Assembly: GCF_000744705.1 (NCBI RefSeq)
Contig: NZ_JQML01000001.1
Location: 4,040,017 to 4,104,016, forward strand
Direction: 5' to 3'
Source of the DNA: Streptacidiphilus albus JL83
Lineage (GTDB): Bacteria; Actinomycetota; Actinomycetes; Streptomycetales; Streptomycetaceae
Length of the DNA stretch: 64,000 nt
In this document: one piece after another, positions 58,550 to 64,000 of the stretch
Position numbering within the stretch: the stretch's first letter is position 1
How the letters are laid out: every line of letters begins with the position of its first letter
Program-made: the position numbers and the translations under genes
Notes under the pieces: model-generated
Database searches by the model: none
Told to the model about the DNA's origin: nothing
The model's input: the letters and a program-made list of their open reading frames with translations, nothing else

Positions 58550-59869
58550 ATGACCATGAGTCGCCGCACCTTCCTTGCGGCTGCGGGATTCGCCGCGGGC
58601 ACCGGGCTGCTCTCGGCCTGCAGCAGCGGCGCCCAGGCCACCACCGGGCTTAAGGGTGCCCCGACCACGCTGGAGGTCTTCTCCTGGTGGACGGCGAGCG
58701 GCGAGAAGGACGCTCTGAGCTCCCTCGTCGCGGACTTCAACCTGGTCAACCCGAACATCAAGTTCGTGAACGAGGCGGTCTCCGGCGGCGCCGGCACCAA
58801 CGCCAAGGCCGTGCTGGCCCAGCGGCTCGCCGCGCACAACCCGCCGGACACCTTCCAGGCCCAGGCCGGGGCGATGGTCGGCGACTACATCACCGCCGGG
58901 CAGTTGGAGGACGTCACCTTCCTCTACGAGCAGCAGGGTTGGAAGACCGCCTTCAACCAGGACGTGCTGGACCTGATCCAGCGCGACGGCAAGCTGTACT
59001 GCGTCCCGGTCGACATCCACCACATCAACCTGCTCTGGTCCAACAAGAAGATCTGCGACAACCTCAAGATCTCGACCGCGCCGCAGGACATACCCGAGTT
59101 CGTCGCCGGTCTGACCAAGGTCCAGTCGGCCGGGCTGATCCCGCTGGCGCTGTCCCGCGACCCCTCCGAGACCTGGCAGTGCCAGCACGTCCTGGAGGCC
59201 ATGCTGATCGGCACCCTCGGCGCCGACGGCTGGTCCGCGCTCTGGAAGCCCGGTGCCGACTGGAGCTCGCAGGGGGTGACCGAGGCGCTGCAGAGCTACC
59301 ACACCGTCATGTCGCACGCCCCGGGCACCGGCGGCAACATGTCCTGGGACCAGGTCAGCGCGCAGCTCGCCCAGGGCAAGGCCGGCTTCCAGATCATGGG
59401 CGACTGGACCGAGGCCAGCTTCCAGGTCGGCAGCTTCCCGCTGGTCCCGCACGTGGACTACGACTGGGCCCCCAGCCCCGGCACCACCGGCATCTTCGAC
59501 TTCGCCTCCGACTGCTTCACCCTGCCGATCGGTGCCAAGCACCGGGACGCCACCATCGCCTGGCTGATCGAGTGCGGCAGCCAGCGCGGCCAGGACGCCT
59601 TCGACACGGTCAAGGGCGCCATCCCGCCGCGCGCCAAGCTGGCGAGCGGCGAGCGCAGCCTGTTCGACCCCTACCTCCAGTGGTCGCTGGACCAGTGGGG
59701 CGGCGACCGGATCGTGGGCTCGCTGACCCACGGCGTGGTCGCGCCCGGGGCCTGGAACAACGCCATCCTGGCGGCCGTCGGCGACTACGTCGTCACGCCG
59801 GACATCGAGAAGCTGCAGTCCGCCCTGGTCGCCGCCGCCGCCGCGCACTTCGCGCTGTCGGCCCACTGA
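58550..59869 (+). CDS. ABC sugar-binding lipoprotein (orphan)
   Basis: A 439-aa extracellular solute-binding protein of family 1. The N-terminus combines a Tat motif (SRRTFLAAAGFAAG) with a lipobox ending at C24 (LLSAC), so it is probably Tat-exported and lipidated. The mature part starts TTLEVFSWWTASGEKDAL, with the family's hinge features (VPVDIHHINLLWSNKKIC, AAHNPPDTFQAQAG). It should capture a sugar or oligosaccharide for an ABC importer. No permease or ATPase gene is adjacent: the next gene is a convergent DeoR regulator. It therefore depends on a transporter elsewhere or has lost its own. ATG 58550, with ATG 58556 (MSRRTF) as an alternative, follows AGGGAGA. Confidence 0.9.
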   Translation: MTMSRRTFLAAAGFAAGTGLLSACSSGAQATTGLKGAPTTLEVFSWWTASGEKDALSSLVADFNLVNPNIKFVNEAVSGGAGTNAKAVLAQRLAAHNPPDTFQAQAGAMVGDYITAGQLEDVTFLYEQQGWKTAFNQDVLDLIQRDGKLYCVPVDIHHINLLWSNKKICDNLKISTAPQDIPEFVAGLTKVQSAGLIPLALSRDPSETWQCQHVLEAMLIGTLGADGWSALWKPGADWSSQGVTEALQSYHTVMSHAPGTGGNMSWDQVSAQLAQGKAGFQIMGDWTEASFQVGSFPLVPHVDYDWAPSPGTTGIFDFASDCFTLPIGAKHRDATIAWLIECGSQRGQDAFDTVKGAIPPRAKLASGERSLFDPYLQWSLDQWGGDRIVGSLTHGVVAPGAWNNAILAAVGDYVVTPDIEKLQSALVAAAAAHFALSAH

Positions 59870-59899
59870 CCGGCCGCCCGCCGGGCGGCCGAGCGGACG

Positions 59900-60694
59900 T
59901 CAGTCCTGCTGCGGGGCCGCCGCCACGATGAGTCTTCCGACCGTCGCGGCGGCGGCCTCGCGCACGTCCCGGGTCATCGCCTCGTCGGTGATCAGGGTGT
60001 CCACGGCCGCCAGCGGGGCGTAGGAACTGAGGCTGACCACCCCCCACTTGCTGTGGTCGGCCAGCACCACCACCTGGGCGGCGCACTCCATCAGCGCCCG
60101 GTTGGTCTCCGACTCGGCCAGGTTGGGCGTGGTCAGCCCGGCCTCCGGGTCGATCCCATGGCAGCCCATGAACAGCAGGTCCACGTGCAGGTCGTGCAGG
60201 GCCAGCGCGGCGATCGGCCCCACCAGCGCGTCCGAGGGCGTCCGGACGCCGCCGGTGAGCACCACCGTGGGACCGGCCCGACCGGGGCGGCGGGCCTCCT
60301 CGAAGACGTCCGCCACCCGGACCGAGTTGGTGACCACGGTGAGCCGCTGCACCCGCAGCAGGTGCCGGGCCAGCGCGTGGGTGGTGGTGCCGGCCGACAG
60401 CGCCACCGCCGTCCCCGGCCGGACCAGGGCCGCGGCGGCCTGGGCGATCTCGTCCTTGGCCTCGGGCTCCCACTCGGTCTTGGCCTCGAAGCCCGGCTCC
60501 ACGCTGCTGGCGCTGCCCGCGATCAGCGCCCCGCCGTGGACCTTCTCCACCAACCCCTGTCGGGCCAGGTCGGACAGGTCCCGACGGATCGTCATGTCCG
60601 AGACCCCGAACCGGGTCGACAGCTCCCCCACCCGGACGCTGCCGGCCTGCCGGACCTCGGCCAGGATCACCGACTGCCGTCGCTTCGCCAGCAT
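59900..60694 (-). CDS. DeoR/GlpR-family transcriptional regulator
   Basis: A 264-aa repressor that usually senses a sugar phosphate. The N-terminal winged HTH (about residues 6-57) has GELSTRFGVSDMTIRRDLSD and LARQGLVEKVHGGAL. The C-terminal effector domain (about 75-235) has the family's phosphosugar-isomerase-like strands: ALSAGTTTHALARHLL, LTVVTNSVRVADVF, LLFMGCHGIDPEAGLTTPNL and VVVLADHSKWG. It converges with the sugar-binding protein gene, only 30 bp apart, which suggests but does not prove that it controls sugar uptake. The start 60694 is an ATG at the beginning of the HTH. Confidence 0.92.
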   Translation of the reverse strand: MLAKRRQSVILAEVRQAGSVRVGELSTRFGVSDMTIRRDLSDLARQGLVEKVHGGALIAGSASSVEPGFEAKTEWEPEAKDEIAQAAAALVRPGTAVALSAGTTTHALARHLLRVQRLTVVTNSVRVADVFEEARRPGRAGPTVVLTGGVRTPSDALVGPIAALALHDLHVDLLFMGCHGIDPEAGLTTPNLAESETNRALMECAAQVVVLADHSKWGVVSLSSYAPLAAVDTLITDEAMTRDVREAAAATVGRLIVAAAPQQD

Positions 60695-60916
60695 GACTTC
60701 CCCCTGCTACCAACAGCGTGCACAGTCAGACATGGATAAACGCAATCAAACACGAACGCGCATATCACATGCCCCAGCGGACGGACTGTCAAGGGGTTGT
60801 GCACGGACCGCAGTTCAGGACGCCGTGGGCTCCGGTGCCAGGACGGCGCCCGGTCCGGCCGGTCGGGCCCGTGCTGTCATTTCCGTTACCGGGATTCGGT
60901 CATGACAGCGCCTCGG
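60695..60916. promoter_or_regulatory. Promoter region of the DeoR regulator
   Basis: A 220-bp gap. An A/C-rich stretch at about 60,736-60,760 (AAACGCAATCAAACACGAAC) resembles DeoR-family operators and could serve autoregulation. A 17-bp unit (TCATGACAGCGCCTCGG) is tandemly duplicated at 60900-60933, at the stop of the next gene. Confidence 0.4.
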
Positions 60917-62266
60917 TCATGACAGCGCCTCGGTCCTGGCGGCGGTCGAGCGTTGCAGCCGGACCGCCGAGTGGACCGTGGCCGCCAGCAGTCCCAGGTT
61001 GCGCAGCAGCAGCACCGCCACCGGGATCAGGTGGTCCTCCTTCAGCCCGGACCAGAGCAGCGGGTAGCCGAGGGTGGTCAGCGCCGTCAGCGCCAGCAGC
61101 GCCAGCGCCGGCCGGCGCTGGCCGGTGGCCCGGAAGGCCAGACAGAGCGCGCCCAGGCCGAGCAGCCAGACGAAGTACTGGGGGCTGATCACCCGGCTGG
61201 TGGTGACGAAGACCAGCATCGCGGTGAAGGCCGCGTCGGCGGCGGTGGCGGCGGTCCAGACCCGGGCCCGCAGCCGCCACAGGAGGAGCCAGCCGAGGCC
61301 CAGCACGGTGAGCGCGAGGGTCGCGGTGGAGAGGGCGGAGACGCCGGGCCCGAAGACCTGGAAGGAGCCGTAGCTGTAGCGGACGGTGCCGTGGTAGCCG
61401 ACCAGCTTCGCGGCCAGCAGCAGGCTGCCGGGCAGCGACTCGATCTCGATCCCCCGGGAGCCCTGCTCCCCCAGGAAGCCGAAGGCGTGGGTGAACAGCG
61501 CTGCCGCCAGCCCGGCCAGCAGCACCCCGGTCACCAGCGCGGAGCTCCAGGAGCGGTGGGTGACCCGGCCCCGGGGGGTACCGATCAGCACCAGCACCGG
61601 CCAGGCCTTGACCAGCGCGCCCAGCGCCGCCAGCACCCCGCCGCCGACGGCGGAGCGGCCCAGCAGCAGCACCGAGCCGACCGCCAGCGCGGTGACCGCG
61701 ACGTCGAAGCGGATGTACGGCAGCTGGAGCAGCAGCGGCAGCCCGAGGACCCACAGCCACAGTCCGTCGAGCCGGCGCTCCGGCCCCCGGGAGGCGCCGA
61801 GCAGCATCGCGGCGACGGCCGCGTCGCAGAGCAGCATCAGCACCGCGAAGGCCGCCGCGTAGGGCAGGAAGGGCAGCGCCCTGGGGGCGAGGAAGACCAG
61901 TCCGGCGACGGGCGGGTACTGCCAGGTGGCCTCGTGGAAGGGGAAGTGGCCGTGGGCCAGCTCGGCAGCCCAGTGCGGATAGAGGGTGTGCACCTCGTCC
62001 GTGCTCCCGCGCCCCTCGGCGACGGCGGCGGCGAACAGGACCGCCCGGGTGCCGAGCCAGAGGACCAGCGCGGCGGTCCGGCTCCGCAGCAGCAGCCGGA
62101 CGATCCCGTCGGCGGCCCCGGCGGACGGCCCGGGGGGCGCGGCGGGCGACGGCGGCGCGGGCGGGGTCGACGCCGGGTCGGGCAGGCGTTCGGTGCTGGG
62201 CAACGCGGCTTCCTCGGGATCCTCGGGAGCAGGGAGCTGGCCGGGCGGGTGGGCGCGACCCTGCAC
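60917..62266 (-). CDS. Glycosyltransferase family 87 (GT-C mannosyltransferase-like) membrane protein
   Basis: A 449-aa membrane enzyme with about 10-12 helices, of the GT-C fold family 87 (DUF2029), which use polyprenol-phosphate mannose. The conserved loop YPHWAAELAHGHFPFHEATW, then YPPVAGLVFL, is typical. A long cytoplasmic Pro-rich N-terminus (residues 1-55) precedes the first helix. It probably adds mannose to lipid or protein acceptors at the outer membrane face, using the donor made by the Ppm1-type enzyme at 33.8 kb. The start is a GTG at 62266 and a later start is possible. Its stop sits at the end of a 17-bp tandem duplication, so the true C-terminus may have been altered by that duplication. 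Confidence 0.82.
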   Translation of the reverse strand: MQGRAHPPGQLPAPEDPEEAALPSTERLPDPASTPPAPPSPAAPPGPSAGAADGIVRLLLRSRTAALVLWLGTRAVLFAAAVAEGRGSTDEVHTLYPHWAAELAHGHFPFHEATWQYPPVAGLVFLAPRALPFLPYAAAFAVLMLLCDAAVAAMLLGASRGPERRLDGLWLWVLGLPLLLQLPYIRFDVAVTALAVGSVLLLGRSAVGGGVLAALGALVKAWPVLVLIGTPRGRVTHRSWSSALVTGVLLAGLAAALFTHAFGFLGEQGSRGIEIESLPGSLLLAAKLVGYHGTVRYSYGSFQVFGPGVSALSTATLALTVLGLGWLLLWRLRARVWTAATAADAAFTAMLVFVTTSRVISPQYFVWLLGLGALCLAFRATGQRRPALALLALTALTTLGYPLLWSGLKEDHLIPVAVLLLRNLGLLAATVHSAVRLQRSTAARTEALS

Positions 62267-62272
62267 AAGATA

Positions 62273-62315
62273 GCCCCCGTCCCTGTCCCCCGGATGCGGG
62301 GACGGGGACGGGGGC
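62273..62315 (-). terminator. 18-bp hairpin terminator of the APC permease gene
   Basis: The arms 62273-62290 and 62298-62315 pair over 18 bp (one T-G pair) around a 7-nt loop, 30 bp after the permease stop and just before the GT87 gene. Confidence 0.8.
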
Positions 62316-62344
62316 TGCGGCCGTGGCCGCCAGGTCCTACCGGG

Positions 62345-64000
62345 TCACTTCTCCAGCGGCACGCCGGCCCCGACCGGCGGCTCCTCCGCCGACGGGTGCT
62401 CCTTGATCACCACGTCGAAGGGCACGATCGTCGCGACGACGTTGGGCAGCTTGCCGACGGCGCGGGCGATGTGGTCGGCGGTGCGCCGGTGCAGCAGCCG
62501 GCCGAGGATCGGCGAGTAGTTGCGCTCCGGGATCAGCAGGGTGATCTGGCTCTTCTGGTCGGCCGTGTTGCGGGTGATCAGCTCCAGCAGCGAGCGGGTG
62601 ATCCGGCGGTCCGGGCACTGGACGACCTCCAGCGGCAGGTCGCCCACCTCGGCCTCGGACCACTGGGCGGCCAGCTTCTCGGCCTCCAGGTTGTCGATCA
62701 TGAAGTGGACGGCGCGGATCTCCGAGGGGCGCAGCGAGCGGGCGTAGCTGATCGCCTTGAGCGCGGCCAGGTCGACCCGGTCCACCAGGATGTACATCAC
62801 CTGGCGGCGGTACTTGGGGTTGGCGGTGTCGGCGGAGGCGGCGGTCAGGGTGGCGGCCTCGTCGCGGTAGCGCTTGTTGACCTTGATCAGCGCCCAGACG
62901 CCGAGCGGGAAGATCACCACGACCACCCAGGCGCCCTCGGTGAACTTGGTGACCGCGAAGATCGCGACGACGCAGATGGAGAGCGCGGCGGCGGTGGCGT
63001 TGATGGCGATCTTGATGGCCCGCTTGGGCTCGTTCGGCCGGTCGATGAAGTGCTTGACCAGGCCGCAGCCGGCCATGAAGAAGCCGGTGAAGACGCCGAT
63101 GGCGTAGAGCCCCAGCAGGCTGTCCAGCTGGGCGTTGGTGACGATCAGCAGCACCAGCGAGACCGCGGTCAGGGTGATGATGCCGCTGGAGAAGGCCAGC
63201 CGGTGCCCGCGCCGGGTCAGCTGGCGCGGCAGGAAGGAGTCCTCGGCCACGAAGCTGGCCAGGAAGGGGAAGCCGTTGAAGGAGGTGTTGGCACCGGTGT
63301 AGAGGATCAGCGCGGTGGCGAGCTGCAGGAAGACCAGGCCGGCCTGGCCGAACCAGCTCGACCCGAAGATCAGATTGCCCTCCTGGGCGAGCACCGAGGG
63401 GCTGCCGTCCACATAGGGGATGGAGTGGGTGCGCCAGGCCAGGATCGAGACGCCGAGCACCAGGGTGCCCAGGGTGACCGACATGGCCACCAGGGTCTTC
63501 CGGGCGTTGCGGCCCTGCGGGCTCTTGAACGCGCTGACGCCGTTGGAGATGGCTTCGAGGCCGGTCAGCGAGGTACCGCCGTTGGCGAAGGCGCGCAGCA
63601 GCATGAAGACCATGCTGACCTTGAGCAGCGACTCGCCGCCGTGGACGCCGAGCGGCGTGGCGCCGGCCGCGTGGACGTCGGCCATCGGGATGTGGCCGAA
63701 GACGCCCCGGATGATGGCGACGGAGAACAGCAGGCCCATCGCGCCCATGTAGAGGTAGGCGGGGGCGGCGAACGCCTTGCCGGCCTCACGGATGCCGCGC
63801 AGGTTGCCCCAGCAGAGCAGCAGCACGATGAAGACCGAGATCGGCAGCTGGTAGTTGTCGACCCAGTCGTAGTGCTTTCCGCCGAGCAGGTGAACCAGCG
63901 ACAGCAGGGCGACCGTGCCGGCGGCGGTCTGCACGGCGACGGTGACGATGTAGTCGATCAGCAGCGCGACGGCCGCGACCTGGGCCACCCGGGGGCCGAA
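62345..64000 (-). CDS. APC-family amino-acid/cation permease, 5' end outside window
   Basis: At least 551 aa, open to the window end. The visible part has about ten hydrophobic segments of the APC superfamily (for example LRGIREAGKAFAAPAYLYMG, YTGANTSFNGFPFLASFVAE) and a C-terminal hydrophilic domain of about 150 residues (RRQVMYILVDRVDLAALKAI, QITLLIPERNYSPILGRLL), the adenine-nucleotide-fold (USP-like) tail found in one group of actinobacterial permeases. That tail may bind a nucleotide signal and gate transport. Substrate unknown (amino acid or potassium). The GTG at 63988 is internal; the true start is upstream of the window. Confidence 0.88.
   Translation of the reverse strand, partial: FGPRVAQVAAVALLIDYIVTVAVQTAAGTVALLSLVHLLGGKHYDWVDNYQLPISVFIVLLLCWGNLRGIREAGKAFAAPAYLYMGAMGLLFSVAIIRGVFGHIPMADVHAAGATPLGVHGGESLLKVSMVFMLLRAFANGGTSLTGLEAISNGVSAFKSPQGRNARKTLVAMSVTLGTLVLGVSILAWRTHSIPYVDGSPSVLAQEGNLIFGSSWFGQAGLVFLQLATALILYTGANTSFNGFPFLASFVAEDSFLPRQLTRRGHRLAFSSGIITLTAVSLVLLIVTNAQLDSLLGLYAIGVFTGFFMAGCGLVKHFIDRPNEPKRAIKIAINATAAALSICVVAIFAVTKFTEGAWVVVVIFPLGVWALIKVNKRYRDEAATLTAASADTANPKYRRQVMYILVDRVDLAALKAISYARSLRPSEIRAVHFMIDNLEAEKLAAQWSEAEVGDLPLEVVQCPDRRITRSLLELITRNTADQKSQITLLIPERNYSPILGRLLHRRTADHIARAVGKLPNVVATIVPFDVVIKEHPSAEEPPVGAGVPLEK

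Overview
The window is high-GC actinobacterial DNA. Gene content points to the family Streptomycetaceae (Streptomyces, Kitasatospora, Streptacidiphilus or a relative): an XRE/DUF397 regulator pair beside a GPP34 protein and a D-Ala-D-Ala carboxypeptidase, a fused two-domain FbiC, a LysM-NlpC/P60 hydrolase behind a ydaO-type c-di-AMP riboswitch, and many GTG starts and GC-rich hairpin terminators. The species is inferred only to family level.

1-8.8 kb is a patchwork of mobile-element debris and small cargo genes. It holds the right end of an ISAs1-family element, a frameshifted SLATT/DUF4231 membrane protein, an aminoglycoside-phosphotransferase-like kinase, a GNAT acetyltransferase, two further transposase remnants and a peptide deformylase. 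The coupled upstream partner of the deformylase gene has been cut by an IS256-family element. That IS256 copy is itself interrupted by an intact IS30-family element with a 3-bp target duplication.

8.8-30 kb is a surface and secretion island, all on the minus strand. It contains a Tat-exported lipoxygenase with a complete iron-ligand set, a giant (about 5,910 aa) LPDTG-anchored wall protein with 26 near-identical ~140-aa DUF11 repeats plus about ten divergent ones, and a small membrane-anchored protein with one DUF11-like domain.

30.3-33.7 kb is a second mobile-element scar: an IS630 fragment, a DDE transposase-like gene and an LLM/F420-type oxidoreductase that lost its N-terminus at the junction.

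33.8-64 kb reads as ordinary chromosomal backbone: polyprenol-phosphate mannose synthase, a NAD(P)-binding protein, a NarL-type two-component system next to an ABC drug/bacitracin-type exporter, the NlpC/P60 hydrolase with riboswitch, two MFS transporters, D-Ala-D-Ala carboxypeptidase, GPP34, the XRE/DUF397 pair, an SDR with a palindromic operator, a secreted tyrosine phosphatase, FbiC (F420 synthesis), a LolA-like protein, an orphan sugar-binding lipoprotein opposite a DeoR regulator, a GT87 mannosyltransferase and an APC permease cut by the window end. Convergent pairs in this part are separated by near-perfect hairpin terminators. No tRNA, rRNA or CRISPR array was found.
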